DNA of 64,000 bases from Bradyrhizobium forestalis (GCF_002795245.1 NZ_PGVG01000017.1:87518-151517); one strand, 5' to 3'. Counted from the stretch's first letter, positions 15,940 to 25,365 are shown. Notes: generated from the sequence alone by a model not told the origin. Translations and numbers: made by a program.

Positions 15940-18801
15940 ATGGACTCGATTTTCATCAAGATCTTCGCCACGGCACTTGCCTTCAGCCAGGTCACCACCC
16001 GGCCGGATGGGGTTAAGACGGAGTTTGATGCGGTGCGTGACCGCTCCGAGGTGGCGGAGCTTTTGAGTGCGGGCTGCGCCCACATGCGCAAGGCTTTCGA
16101 TATTGAGGACATCAACCTGGATGATCTGATTGCCACTGCCATGGACGACAAGGAGGCGTTGAGCAGCGAGATCAAAGCACTCAAAGGACTGAATTTGGCC
16201 GACCTCCACGTGGCCTACAGGCAGTTCTGCAAGGTCGAAAAAATCGAAGAATCTCCGGTCGATCTTGGTCAGGTCATCGACTTCTACAACAACGCGGTCA
16301 AGGATCTGCCCGACGCCGTGCAGCTTAAGCACCTCAGGCTTCCTGGCACCAGCGTGGTCCTCGACAGCAAGAGCGAGCGTGTTGCTGAGATTTACCTGCC
16401 GAACAATCGCCGCATCTGGGTCAAGCTTGCGGATATCCCAGAGGCGGTGCGCAACGCATTCATCGCCGCCGAGGACAAGCGTTTCTTCCAACACGCCGGC
16501 ATTGACGAGCGCGGGCTGGTCCGCGCCTTCATCGGCAACTTCGCCCATCCTGGCCGGCCGCAGGGCGGCTCGACCATTACGCAGCAGGTCGCCAAGAACC
16601 TGCTCGTGGGAAACGACATCACTTACGAAAGAAAACTGCGCGAAATGATCGTTGCCTCGCGGATGGAGCGCGTCCTGACCAAGGCGGAAATCCTCGAGCT
16701 CTATCTCAACTCGATTTATCTCGGTCGCGGCGCCTGGGGCATCGAGATGGCGGCGCGCAGCTATTTCGGCAAGCCAGCCAAGGCGCTCTCCGCCGTCGAG
16801 GGCGCGCTGCTCGCCGGGCTCGCCAAGGGACCGAACTACTTCAACCCCGACCACCACCCTGAGCGCGCGCGCGAGCGCCTTGCCTACGTGCTGGGCCGCA
16901 TGCAGGACGGCGCCATGATCGACGCCGCCGCGGGGCAAGCAGTATTGCCGCAACTCGTCGAGTACCGGCCGACGCGACGCGACTTCGGCTTTCACTTCGT
17001 CGATCACATCGCCCGCGAGGCAAAGGCGGTCGCCGGCCTCGATACTCTCACCGATTCCTCCTACACGGTGCGCTCGACCGTCAACTCGGCCTTGCAGCGC
17101 GTAGTCGAGGCAACATTGCAGGAGGGGCTCGCGCGGTACGAGCTGAACACCGGTCGTTACAAATTTGAGGGACCCGAGGCGAACATTTCCGATGCTGTCC
17201 GTCAAATTGGGGCAGACCTGAGAGCCACGGAACCGGTGTGGTTGGTGGCGTTGAAGGCGACGCGGCTACCTCTCTATGACGTTCACTGGGAATCGGCGGT
17301 CGTCCTGGAGTATACGCGTGGCAAGCGCGGCGATGCGATCAAGGTCGGTCTGGCCGACGGAAGCATCCTGCCGCTGAACACCTGGAACGCCACGATCCGG
17401 CGCGGCCTCAAGCCGTATGACGTGGTCTACGTGCAGGTGCGAGAAGCCAAAGGCAAGCAAGCGGCGGGTGCCGATCTGCGCGTTCGACCGACCGTGCAGG
17501 GAGCGGCGCTCGTACTCGAGAACGAAACCGGCCGCGTTCTCGCGATGGCGGGCGGGTTTTCGTATCCGGCAAGCCAGCTCAATCGCGTCGCCCAGAGCCT
17601 GCGGCAACCCGGCTCCACTTTGAAGCCGCTGACCTACCTCGCCGCCCTTCGGAAAGGATTGCAGCCCAACACGCTGGTGATGGATGAACCCATTACGCTG
17701 GCGCCGATCGGCACGACGGTCTCCGCGCAGCGCGGTTTCTGGTCGCCGAGGAACTACGACGGCGGCGCTTCGGGCGCTATTACGCTGCGGCGTGCGCTGG
17801 AAAACTCCCGGAATCTCGCCACCGCGCAACTGCTCGCGACCGGTCTCGACGACAGCGCCGAGCGAGGCCTCGACCGGGTCTGCGAGCTCGCGATGGAAGC
17901 GCAGCTCTACAAAGAATGCATGCGCTACTACCCGTTCGTGCTCGGCGCCCAAACTGTGCGCCTGGTCGACCTTGCGGCGTTCTATGCAGCGATCGCCAAC
18001 GAAGGCGCACGGCCCCAGCCCCATGCGATCGAAACGATCGAACAAGACGGCCGCGCAATCTACCGGCACGATCCGCATGCGGTGGACTGGATCGGCTCCG
18101 CCGACCGAGCATCGTTTTACCAATTGAAATCAATGCTGCAGGGCGTGCTCGCGCGCGGAACCGCACACGCGGTCAAGCATCTCTCGCCCTATGTCGGCGG
18201 CAAGACTGGCACCACTGATAATTGGGCCGATGCCTGGTTCGTCGGTTTCACAAATGACGTCACCGTCGCCATCTGGGTCGGCTACGACAACGGCGACGGC
18301 GGACGCCGTACCCTCGGGCAAGGCCAGACCGGAGCGAAAGTGGCGCTGCCGATGTTCGAGCCGATCGTGCAGGCAGCCTGGGGGCTGCACGCTCCCAAGA
18401 CGGCATTGAACGGCCCTTCGCGCGAAGCCATGCGTCAACTCGTTGCTCTGTCGATCGATCCCTATACCGGCAATCCTGCACCGGCCGGCTCCGGGCGCGC
18501 TTTCACCGAGTACCTCAAGAGGGATCCGTCGGGTAGAATCGATGATACGCAATTTCGGATCGTCTCGCGTGGAGAAAGCCACGCCTATCGTGGCGGTTAT
18601 GACGAAGACGACGGGCCATTCCAGCAGTGGTCGAACGACAACCGCCTTTACGGCGATGCTCGGCCGCCCTTTCCATTCCCGACTTGGCGTCATGGTCCGC
18701 GCGAATATCCCTCCTGGCGCGGATATCCCGATGACGAGGACCGCCTCCCGCGACCGCCGTCCCGAGTCGATCCCGATTATTTCTGGCGACGGCTGAATTG
18801 A
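15940..18801 (+). CDS. class A penicillin-binding protein (PBP1A family, transglycosylase-transpeptidase)
   Basis: 953 aa from the ATG at 15940; the frame is open further upstream but without family similarity. Residues 180-350 form the GT51 glycosyltransferase (AAEDKRFFQHAG with the catalytic Glu, then GGSTITQQVAKNLL). The transpeptidase has its three motifs in order: STLK in RQPGSTLKP, SRN, and KTGT in GGKTGTTD. It polymerises and cross-links peptidoglycan in the periplasm. The N-terminal membrane anchor is weak (IFIKIFATALAFSQV), the interdomain region is long, and the C-terminus is Pro/Arg-rich. The Shine-Dalgarno sequence is poor, so the start is less certain than the family. Confidence 0.88.
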   Translation: MDSIFIKIFATALAFSQVTTRPDGVKTEFDAVRDRSEVAELLSAGCAHMRKAFDIEDINLDDLIATAMDDKEALSSEIKALKGLNLADLHVAYRQFCKVEKIEESPVDLGQVIDFYNNAVKDLPDAVQLKHLRLPGTSVVLDSKSERVAEIYLPNNRRIWVKLADIPEAVRNAFIAAEDKRFFQHAGIDERGLVRAFIGNFAHPGRPQGGSTITQQVAKNLLVGNDITYERKLREMIVASRMERVLTKAEILELYLNSIYLGRGAWGIEMAARSYFGKPAKALSAVEGALLAGLAKGPNYFNPDHHPERARERLAYVLGRMQDGAMIDAAAGQAVLPQLVEYRPTRRDFGFHFVDHIAREAKAVAGLDTLTDSSYTVRSTVNSALQRVVEATLQEGLARYELNTGRYKFEGPEANISDAVRQIGADLRATEPVWLVALKATRLPLYDVHWESAVVLEYTRGKRGDAIKVGLADGSILPLNTWNATIRRGLKPYDVVYVQVREAKGKQAAGADLRVRPTVQGAALVLENETGRVLAMAGGFSYPASQLNRVAQSLRQPGSTLKPLTYLAALRKGLQPNTLVMDEPITLAPIGTTVSAQRGFWSPRNYDGGASGAITLRRALENSRNLATAQLLATGLDDSAERGLDRVCELAMEAQLYKECMRYYPFVLGAQTVRLVDLAAFYAAIANEGARPQPHAIETIEQDGRAIYRHDPHAVDWIGSADRASFYQLKSMLQGVLARGTAHAVKHLSPYVGGKTGTTDNWADAWFVGFTNDVTVAIWVGYDNGDGGRRTLGQGQTGAKVALPMFEPIVQAAWGLHAPKTALNGPSREAMRQLVALSIDPYTGNPAPAGSGRAFTEYLKRDPSGRIDDTQFRIVSRGESHAYRGGYDEDDGPFQQWSNDNRLYGDARPPFPFPTWRHGPREYPSWRGYPDDEDRLPRPPSRVDPDYFWRRLN

Positions 18802-18813
18802 GCATTGACGTCC

Positions 18814-19830
18814 ATGAGACTCCACCGTGCCGCTGTCCTCATCGCCGCCTGGGTGGCCGCTTGCACGGGCGCGGCCGCGCAGGAATTCCAGCTCGAGGAC
18901 GTGCCCGCAGCCGCCAGCGTTCCGATCGCACAGATCAAACCGCGCACCGTCATCTTCGCCGACCAACGCAACGACAAGCTCGCCGACCCCTCGACCGGGC
19001 TCATCCCTTTCGACGATTGGGCCCGCTCACGCCCGGTTCAGCGGCGCTTCCTCTCGCCCTTCCCGGGCTTCGTTGAGCCCGCGCTCAACCAACAAACGAA
19101 GCTGAAGCTTTCGGTCTACCAGGCGGAAGCGCGGTTTCGACTTCCAAGACCGGCAGCCGCATTGGATCTGTCGCGGTATACGAATATCGCGCTCCTCGAG
19201 CAGATCGATCCGGCGATCAAGCACTGGACGATCACGGCGGCCGATGCTGTTCCCAACAAGGACGCGGGCGCCGCGCACAACCGTCCGCCGGATCGCCGCT
19301 GGTGCGAGGACGCGAAGGCGATCTGCGCGCAGTCCCGTTACAGGTTCGAAGGGAAAATTCCGCAGGGCATTCAGCTTGCCAACAAGCTGCGCGAGGAAAC
19401 CAAAAAGCCGATTCCGGATTTCATCGAGTTCCAGAGTGAGATAACGTTGGTCACGCAGCCGCACCTCGCCGAGCTGCCGATGCTGACAGGGCTCGACTCC
19501 ACAGTCACCGGCGCACTCGAGCAGAACATCTTTTGGGTCAACCAGGTTATCCAGTTCGGCAAGCTGCTTGCGATTCTGCAACAGCATCCGACCGAGCGGG
19601 AAGCCGCCATCGCGACGGTCTTCATCCTGGTTGCGGTCAGGAACGACGTGCTGAACAAGCAAAGGGAGTACAGCAATACACCCATGCTGCGGAATCTCGT
19701 GCCCGCGCAACTGCTCATGGGCAACAGCTCCTTCAACAGCGGCGATTCACTGAGTGCCGGCCTGCCGAAATACGCCAGAAGCCGCATCAAGGCGATCGCC
19801 AACATGATGGAGCGGGATGGACGCCATTAG
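18814..19830 (+). CDS. exported protein of unknown function downstream of the PBP gene
   Basis: 338 aa from the ATG at 18814 (an in-frame TTG at 18805 is possible). A signal peptide covers about residues 1-22 (LHRAAVLIAAWVAACTGAAAQ). The mature protein has one close Cys pair (RRWCEDAKAICAQ), suggesting a periplasmic disulfide. It starts 12 bp after the penicillin-binding protein stop, so the two are probably co-transcribed and it may assist cell-wall synthesis. No family recognised. Confidence 0.72.
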   Translation: MRLHRAAVLIAAWVAACTGAAAQEFQLEDVPAAASVPIAQIKPRTVIFADQRNDKLADPSTGLIPFDDWARSRPVQRRFLSPFPGFVEPALNQQTKLKLSVYQAEARFRLPRPAAALDLSRYTNIALLEQIDPAIKHWTITAADAVPNKDAGAAHNRPPDRRWCEDAKAICAQSRYRFEGKIPQGIQLANKLREETKKPIPDFIEFQSEITLVTQPHLAELPMLTGLDSTVTGALEQNIFWVNQVIQFGKLLAILQQHPTEREAAIATVFILVAVRNDVLNKQREYSNTPMLRNLVPAQLLMGNSSFNSGDSLSAGLPKYARSRIKAIANMMERDGRH

Positions 19831-20000
19831 ATGGACAGATCGCGTTCGCAGTCGATAGGCGTCGAAAAACCCGCGAACTGGCAAACAGTCACCCAGGTAG
19901 GGGCAAGACTCCTACCCACCACCGCGTGCAAGATCACTCGATCAAGGGGATGGCATTCCCGATCGGGACTCCATCGCAAAATATCGCGGAATATCGTAAC

Positions 20001-20075
20001 TGGCGCTCCCTAGGGGAATCGAACCCCTGTTTCAGCCTTGAGAGGGCCGCGTCCTAACCGCTAGACGAAGGGAGC
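20001..20075 (-). tRNA. tRNA-Glu (anticodon CTC)
   Basis: The minus strand folds as a normal cloverleaf: acceptor GCTCCCT/AGGGAGC, anticodon stem CGGCC/GGCTG with loop CTCTCAA (anticodon CTC), T-arm AGGGGTTCGATTCCCCT, discriminator G and an encoded CCA. The 3' end is at 20001 and faces the catabolic block to the left, the usual side for integration of genomic islands. Confidence 0.95.
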
Positions 20076-20236
20076 GTGAGGGAGAGGACATAGCCGCGAA
20101 TTCCGCCGGCGGCAAGCTGCGATTGAGGGTTTCATACGTCCCTTCTGCGCCGTCGTCGCCGCGAAAACGGACTCATTGCCCCCGAATGGTCGTGGTCAAG
20201 GCAAATCGGGGCCGCCAATCGAGCGAATTGACCACC

Positions 20237-20581
20237 TCACGGCTCATTGGCAAATTTCAGCTTTCCGGCCGGCTTCAGCGTGTGGGCGTCGAAGGTGCGG
20301 ATTTCGATGACGCCGCCGACATCCAGCGTGATCACGAGGCGGTCGCCGGCGACCCCGGTCGAGACGATCCTGGCGCCCTTCGGCAGGGTGGCGGTGACGT
20401 CGCCCACCGCCTCGGGCGCCCTTCCCTCGGACTTGAAAAGGCGGTAGCCCACCGCGATCAGCACGGCGCAGATCGCCAGCGCCGTGGTCAACCCCGCGAT
20501 CAGCATCATCCGCCGCACCCGCGCGAACAGCGCGGCCTGCTCGGGGGTCGGTTCGGGAACAGCGGTATCAGACGTCGTCAT
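20237..20581 (-). CDS. small single-pass membrane protein (possibly DUF6476 family)
   Basis: 114 aa from the ATG at 20581. An N-terminal cytoplasmic stretch is followed by one clear membrane helix (MMLIAGLTTALAICAVLIAVG, in two overlapping parts) and a soluble domain with beta-strand character (GARIVSTGVAGDRLVITLDVGG). The gene is divergent from the RluD-type gene and their start codons overlap in the palindrome CATG. The family name is from memory of similar genes beside rluD in Rhizobiales, so treat it as tentative. Confidence 0.72.
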   Translation of the reverse strand: MTTSDTAVPEPTPEQAALFARVRRMMLIAGLTTALAICAVLIAVGYRLFKSEGRAPEAVGDVTATLPKGARIVSTGVAGDRLVITLDVGGVIEIRTFDAHTLKPAGKLKFANEP

Positions 20582-21587
20582 GGAAAGCTCTGGGTCAGCG
20601 CAAAGGTTGGAGGTCGTGGTCGCCGGCGACGAGGGTTCGTCCCGGCTCGACCGCGTGCTGGCGGCGCACCTCACCGACCTGTCGCGATCGCGGCTCAAAG
20701 CCCTGATTTTGGCGGGCGCAGTCCACCTGAAGGCGGCCGAGATCCGCGACCCCGCTTATCACGTCGCATCCGGCGATACGATCATAATCGACGTGCCGGA
20801 GGCGGCGCCCGCCGAGCCCAAGGGCGAGGATATCGCCCTCGATATCGTGTTTGAGGACGACGACATCGTCGTCCTCAACAAGCCCAAGGGGCTGGTGGTG
20901 CACCCCGCGGCCGGGCACGAGACCGGCACGCTGGTGAACGCGCTGATCGCCCATTGCGGCGCTTCGCTCTCGGGCATCGGCGGGGTGCGCCGGCCCGGCA
21001 TCGTGCACCGGCTCGACAAGGACACCACCGGGCTGATGGTGGTCGCCAAGAACGACCTCGCCCATGCCTCGCTGACCGCCCAATTCGCCGACCACGGCCG
21101 CACCGGCGCGATGCGGCGCGGCTACATGGCCTTTGCCTGGGGCGTGCCGAACCGCCATCGCGGCACGGTGGACGCGCCGATCGACCGCCATCCGCATGCG
21201 CGGGAGAAGATGGCGGTGCGCCAGGGCGGCCGCGAGGCGGTGACGCATTGGGAAATCCTGGAGAGTTTTAACGGGCGCGACGGCAAGCCGGTGGCCGCCC
21301 TGCTCGCCTGCGAGCTCGAGACCGGCCGCACCCATCAGATCCGCGTCCACCTCGCCCATATCGGCCACCCGCTGATGGGCGATGCCGTCTATGGACCGCA
21401 TTTCAAGACCAAGTCCAACCAGCTCGGTCCTGAGGCGCAGGCCGTTTTGGCGGCGCTTGGGCGGCAAGCCTTACATGCTTACCTGCTGGTATTCGAGCAC
21501 CCGAGGACGGGAGAACTTCTGCACTGGGAGGCGCCTCTGCCGGAGGATTTGCTTCTCCTTCAAAGCGCCCTCAAAGCGGCGCTATGA
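20580..21587 (+). CDS. rluD: RluA/RluD-family 23S rRNA pseudouridine synthase
   Basis: 335 aa from the ATG at 20580. An S4-like RNA-binding domain (SSRLDRVLAAHLTDLSRSRLK) precedes the catalytic domain with motif HRLDKDTTGLMVVAK, which holds the catalytic Asp, and the late motif ETGRTHQIRVHLAHIGHP. It converts uridines of 23S rRNA to pseudouridine. Upstream in-frame residues read into the opposite gene and are not part of it. Its position before rpoH is common in alphaproteobacteria. The exact target uridines are inferred from the family, so RluD versus RluC is not certain. Confidence 0.88.
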   Translation: MESSGSAQRLEVVVAGDEGSSRLDRVLAAHLTDLSRSRLKALILAGAVHLKAAEIRDPAYHVASGDTIIIDVPEAAPAEPKGEDIALDIVFEDDDIVVLNKPKGLVVHPAAGHETGTLVNALIAHCGASLSGIGGVRRPGIVHRLDKDTTGLMVVAKNDLAHASLTAQFADHGRTGAMRRGYMAFAWGVPNRHRGTVDAPIDRHPHAREKMAVRQGGREAVTHWEILESFNGRDGKPVAALLACELETGRTHQIRVHLAHIGHPLMGDAVYGPHFKTKSNQLGPEAQAVLAALGRQALHAYLLVFEHPRTGELLHWEAPLPEDLLLLQSALKAAL

Positions 21588-21805
21588 CGCAGGCCCTTTG
21601 AGAAAAGCGTTACATTACAAAAAGTTATAGCTGCCACACGGGGACGTGACGTCAGCAATCCTTCCCTTTTTGACCCCCGATGGGGTATATTGCGCGTGCG
21701 TTGGAAATGACCAGCGCGGAACATCGCAGCTACGGCCGGCTTTAACACAGCGGTCGTCTGCCTGGCCCGCCGCTATCGGGGGCCTGAACCTTTGGAGGGC
21801 GCACT

Positions 21806-22705
21806 ATGGCCCGTACCGCTGCTTTGCCGGTCCTCAATGGAGAATCCGGCCTTTCTCGCTACCTCGCCGAAATCCGCAAGTTTCCGATGCTGGAACCCCA
21901 GCAGGAATACATGCTCGCCAAGCGTTGGCGCGAGCATGACGATCGCGACGCGGCACATCAACTCGTCACCAGCCACCTCCGTCTCGTGGCCAAGATCGCC
22001 ATGGGCTATCGCGGCTACGGCCTGCCGATCTCCGAGGTCGTCTCGGAAGGCAATGTCGGCCTGATGCAGGCGGTCAAGCGTTTCGAACCCGAGAAGGGGT
22101 TCCGTCTCGCCACCTACGCCATGTGGTGGATCAAGGCGTCGATTCAAGAGTACATCCTGCGTTCCTGGTCGCTCGTGAAGATGGGCACCACCGCGAACCA
22201 GAAGAAGCTGTTCTTCAACCTGCGCAAGGCGAAGAGCAAGATCAACGCGCTGGACGAAGGCGATCTCCGCCCCGACCAAGTGCAGATGATTGCCAAGCGC
22301 CTCGGCGTCACCGATCAGGACGTGATCGACATGAACCGCCGTCTCGGTGGCGACGCGTCGCTCAACGCGCCGATCCGCGACGACGGCGAAGCCGGCGAAT
22401 GGCAGGACTGGCTGGTCGACAACACGCCCAACCAGGAAGCCTTGATGGCGGAGCACGAGGAGTATGATCACCGCCGTAACGCGCTGAACGGCGCCATGGG
22501 CGTGCTCAACCCGCGCGAACGCCGCATCTTCGAGGCCCGCCGCCTCGCCGATGAGCCGATGACGCTGGAAGACCTTGCCGCCGAGTTCGGCGTGTCGCGC
22601 GAACGCGTCCGCCAGATCGAGGTCCGCGCCTTCGAGAAGGTGCAGTCCGCGGTCAAGGGCACGATCGCAAGGCAGGAACAGGCTGCGCTGGAAGCCGCGC
22701 ACTAA
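21806..22705 (+). CDS. rpoH: RNA polymerase sigma-32 (heat-shock sigma factor)
   Basis: 299 aa, standard RpoH length. Region 2 (SHLRLVAKIAMGYRGYGLPISE, FEPEKGFRLATYAMWWIKASIQEYI), the RpoH box QKKLFFNLR, and region 4 (MTLEDLAAEFGVSRERVRQIE) are all present. It directs RNA polymerase to chaperone and protease genes under heat shock. Bradyrhizobium has several rpoH copies; the neighbouring rluD-type gene resembles the context of the housekeeping copy. No ROSE-like RNA thermometer was recognised in the 218-bp upstream region. An intrinsic terminator follows at 22752. Confidence 0.97.
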   Translation: MARTAALPVLNGESGLSRYLAEIRKFPMLEPQQEYMLAKRWREHDDRDAAHQLVTSHLRLVAKIAMGYRGYGLPISEVVSEGNVGLMQAVKRFEPEKGFRLATYAMWWIKASIQEYILRSWSLVKMGTTANQKKLFFNLRKAKSKINALDEGDLRPDQVQMIAKRLGVTDQDVIDMNRRLGGDASLNAPIRDDGEAGEWQDWLVDNTPNQEALMAEHEEYDHRRNALNGAMGVLNPRERRIFEARRLADEPMTLEDLAAEFGVSRERVRQIEVRAFEKVQSAVKGTIARQEQAALEAAH

Positions 22706-22751
22706 GCGGGGCGGTTCAGCACCAGAGATTGGCGGATCGAAAGAGACGAAA

Positions 22752-22777
22752 AGCCGGCGGCAACGCCGGCTTTTTTG
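22752..22777 (+). terminator. intrinsic terminator of rpoH
   Basis: The stem AAGCCGGCG/CGCCGGCTT with a GCAA loop runs into six T, 47 bp after the rpoH stop. Confidence 0.9.
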
Positions 22778-22811
22778 TTGCGATGATGCTGTGAGACAGG
22801 GTTTCGCGGCG

Positions 22812-23029
22812 CATCCTTCGAGACGCCCGCCGCTGGCGGGCCCTCTCCATGAACCACCTGTCAGACGACGTCTGGCAGGTGGTTCATGGTTCCATGTGCA
22901 GCGCCCGCTTTCGGCGCTGGGGGCTCAGGATGAGGGCCGAGTGTGCGGAAAGGAAACAGTATCAACGGGCGCTCATGCAGCTTAGCCTCATCCCGAGGAG
23001 ACCGAGGAACGCGATCGTCTCGAAGGATG
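22812..23029. repeat. 218-bp palindromic element with 14-bp terminal inverted repeats
   Basis: The ends CATCCTTCGAGACG and CGTCTCGAAGGATG are perfect inverted repeats. Inside is a 43-bp near-perfect palindrome (22847-22889). No reading frame of note. It fills most of the 382-bp gap between rpoH and the amidase gene and looks like a non-autonomous (MITE/REP-like) element. Confidence 0.75.
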
Positions 23030-23087
23030 AGGCGTCAGTCGCGCAAAACCATATGCGATAGCGGCGCCGCAAACCGGCCAGGGAGAA

Positions 23088-23726
23088 CTACTCCCCCCAC
23101 TCCCTTGCCAGTGTCGCGAGCGAGCAGCCTTCGCAATAGCGCGCGTCCTTGTAGTCGATCCAATTGTGCGCAAAGACGCGATCAGCCGGGATGTCGTAGC
23201 GCGCGCGCAGCACCTTGACGAGGATCTTCCACGCCGCGACCTGTGCCTCGGTCGGGCCCGTCGTCACGTCCGGATAGTTGCCGGCGAACTCGACGCCGAT
23301 CGAATTGTCGCGCACGACCTGGCGATAGGTCGGCCTGTTGTCGATGTATTTGTTGTCGTTGCGGTTGGCGCCGTCGCCGTGGGTCGGCACCAGGTTTTCG
23401 GCGACCGCCCAATAGACCGTGCCGTCGGTCTCGACCCAGACCGTGACGCCGCGCCGCGTCGGGTTCTTCGCCTGCGCTTGCGCGCCGCCGCGCGCCGAGC
23501 CCGCAGGTCCCTCGGTCTGGTGCACGATGATGTTGCGCCAGGGTCTTGCGTTGCGGACATCGCCCCATGGCGCCAGCCAGACCATCTTCAAGCCGGGGAT
23601 GTCGGGCATGCCGGAGGCGCGCGCGAGGTTTGCGAGCTCGGTGTCCGTGGCGGCCGCGGGGGTGACCAGAAGGAGAGCGGCGAAAACGGCCGCCGGCCGG
23701 CGAAACATCATCATGCGAGGCCCCAT
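23088..23726 (-). CDS. N-acetylmuramoyl-L-alanine amidase (amidase_2/PGRP type), exported
   Basis: 212 aa from the ATG at 23726. A signal peptide (MMMFRRPAAVFAALLLVTPAAA) precedes the amidase domain. IIVHQTEG gives the first zinc His. AHNWIDYKDARYCEG gives the second His and a Cys where T7 lysozyme and PGRPs have their third ligand. It should cleave the amide between MurNAc and the stem peptide in the periplasm. It lies 12 bp after the stop of the diguanylate cyclase gene read on the same strand, so the pair may share a transcript. Confidence 0.87.
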   Translation of the reverse strand: MGPRMMMFRRPAAVFAALLLVTPAAATDTELANLARASGMPDIPGLKMVWLAPWGDVRNARPWRNIIVHQTEGPAGSARGGAQAQAKNPTRRGVTVWVETDGTVYWAVAENLVPTHGDGANRNDNKYIDNRPTYRQVVRDNSIGVEFAGNYPDVTTGPTEAQVAAWKILVKVLRARYDIPADRVFAHNWIDYKDARYCEGCSLATLAREWGE

Positions 23727-23747
23727 GCGACCCAAGCCTAGCCGGCT

Positions 23748-25037
23748 TTACGCGAATTTCCGCATCGTCTCGACCGTTTCGGGCGAAAGCGGCGGAGCGG
23801 GATCATAAACCGCGAAGTCGTTCTTGCCGTTCTTCTTGGCGGCATAGAGAGCATGGTCGGCATTGGCCATCAGGCGGTCGGGGAATTCCCCGATGTCGCG
23901 GTCCCACTGCGCCACCCCGATCGAGATCGCGATCGGAATGTCGCTGCCGGTGCAGCCGGCGGCATCCTGACGGCAGACCTCGAGCACGCGGCGGGCGATC
24001 GCGGCAGCCTCGCGCAGGGACGAGGACGGCAGCACGATGCAGAACTCGTCGCCGCCGGTGCGGGCGAGCATGTCGCCGGGCCGGAGCCGCGTCTGCGCCA
24101 TCAGGGTGAAGTGCTTGAGACAGGCATCCCCGGCGGCATGGCCATGGGTGTCGTTGATGGTCTTGAAGCCGTCGAGATCGATCAGCAGCAGCGAGAACGG
24201 CGCGCCGCTACGCCCCGAACGGGCACACTCTTCGGTCAGGCGCTGCAGCAGATGCCGCCGGTTGGCGACACCGGTGAGATCGTCGAGCAGCGCAAGGTCG
24301 GCGACTTCGTTGCGCAGCCGGTCCATCGCCATCAGCAGGAAGCCGAAATTGAGCGTCATCGACAGGAACAGGAGGCCCAGCACCATGACGGCATGGTTCT
24401 GACCGCCCGCGACGGCCGAGAGATCATAACCGAGCAGGTTGCCCACGATGCGCGAGCAGAACGTCGCGACCATGGCGATGATGACGATGCCGGACAGCCG
24501 GGCTCCCGGGCTAGCTCGCCCTTCCGGCGGCGACAGCAACAGATTCAGCGAGCGCAACAGCGGCAGGGACTGCCCGAGCGTGTAGCAAAGCATCCGCAGC
24601 GGCATGTGGTCGAAGCCGAACTTGAAGAAAGCGACTGCGCTCAGGCTCAGGGCGCTCGCTGCGACCATGAACCGCCAGGACACCGGACGATCATAGAAGC
24701 GTTGGATGCCCATCGCGGCGAAGCAGCTCGCCGCGATAATGCCGGCGCCTCCGATCAGGAGCGGCACGGCAGACATCACGAACAGGCCGATCAGAGCCGC
24801 GACCGCGCCTGCCGCACCGACGAAGGCCGATGCCATCCAGAACCGCGCGGCCGCGAATTTCGGATAGGAGCGCGTCACGTACGCCCAGATCAGGCCGAGC
24901 GCGAGGAAGTTGACGACGAAGACCGTCCAGAGTGTCGGTACGCTCAGCATGGCGAGCGCGGCGCGCGCAGCGTCGCGTCCCCCATTCCTGGCAGCCGTCC
25001 GTCCATGACCCATCCCCGTCTTCTTACGGGGCACCAT
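23748..25037 (-). CDS. membrane-bound diguanylate cyclase (GGDEF)
   Basis: 429 aa. About six membrane helices occupy residues 25-245, followed by a GGDEF domain (LALLDDLTGVANRRHLLQRL, intact GGDEF in ARTGGDEFCIV). RPGD lies five residues before GGDEF, so the inhibitory I-site is present and product inhibition is expected. It makes cyclic di-GMP from two GTP, controlling motility and biofilm. The membrane part resembles no named sensor module I can identify. Confidence 0.93.
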   Translation of the reverse strand: MVPRKKTGMGHGRTAARNGGRDAARAALAMLSVPTLWTVFVVNFLALGLIWAYVTRSYPKFAAARFWMASAFVGAAGAVAALIGLFVMSAVPLLIGGAGIIAASCFAAMGIQRFYDRPVSWRFMVAASALSLSAVAFFKFGFDHMPLRMLCYTLGQSLPLLRSLNLLLSPPEGRASPGARLSGIVIIAMVATFCSRIVGNLLGYDLSAVAGGQNHAVMVLGLLFLSMTLNFGFLLMAMDRLRNEVADLALLDDLTGVANRRHLLQRLTEECARSGRSGAPFSLLLIDLDGFKTINDTHGHAAGDACLKHFTLMAQTRLRPGDMLARTGGDEFCIVLPSSSLREAAAIARRVLEVCRQDAAGCTGSDIPIAISIGVAQWDRDIGEFPDRLMANADHALYAAKKNGKNDFAVYDPAPPLSPETVETMRKFA

Positions 25038-25365
25038 GCGCGGGCTGCGCTTAACGGAATCTCACTGCGATCCTTCAAAGCGCGCCTTTGGTTTTGGATT
25101 CATGAACGGCGCTTGCGCGTTGTCGGATCGTTAGGCATGTCGCCACCGTCCCGCGCACCCGTGTCGCGACGCGCTCGATGCGGATTCGCGACGCAAAATC
25201 ACCCGAAAATGCATCTGAGCTGTGGATAACGCGATGACGGAGATATGACAGCGCGGGGCAGCCGGCTCCGAATCTGCTGAGTTTGTCGTCGAGGATGTTG
25301 CGAGGCTGGCCCTCCGCCGAGCATCCCTCGTGTCGCGTTCCACCATTAACCCCTAAGAGGATACT
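25038..25365. other. 328-bp intergenic region
   Basis: Holds the control regions of the diguanylate cyclase and the Lys-rich small gene. It contains a perfect match to the DnaA-box consensus on the minus strand (TGTGGATAA, 25221-25229); a single box can occur by chance. No gene seen. Confidence 0.4.

Noticed and set aside
21716..21730. GCGGAACATCGCAGC upstream of rpoH matches 15 bp of repeat copy A
   Set aside because: Only 15 bp with no extended similarity; it may be a coincidence or a shared short motif and cannot support a third repeat copy.
25221..25229. TGTGGATAA, a perfect DnaA-box match, considered as part of an origin
   Set aside because: It is isolated, with no further boxes or dnaA/dnaN genes nearby.
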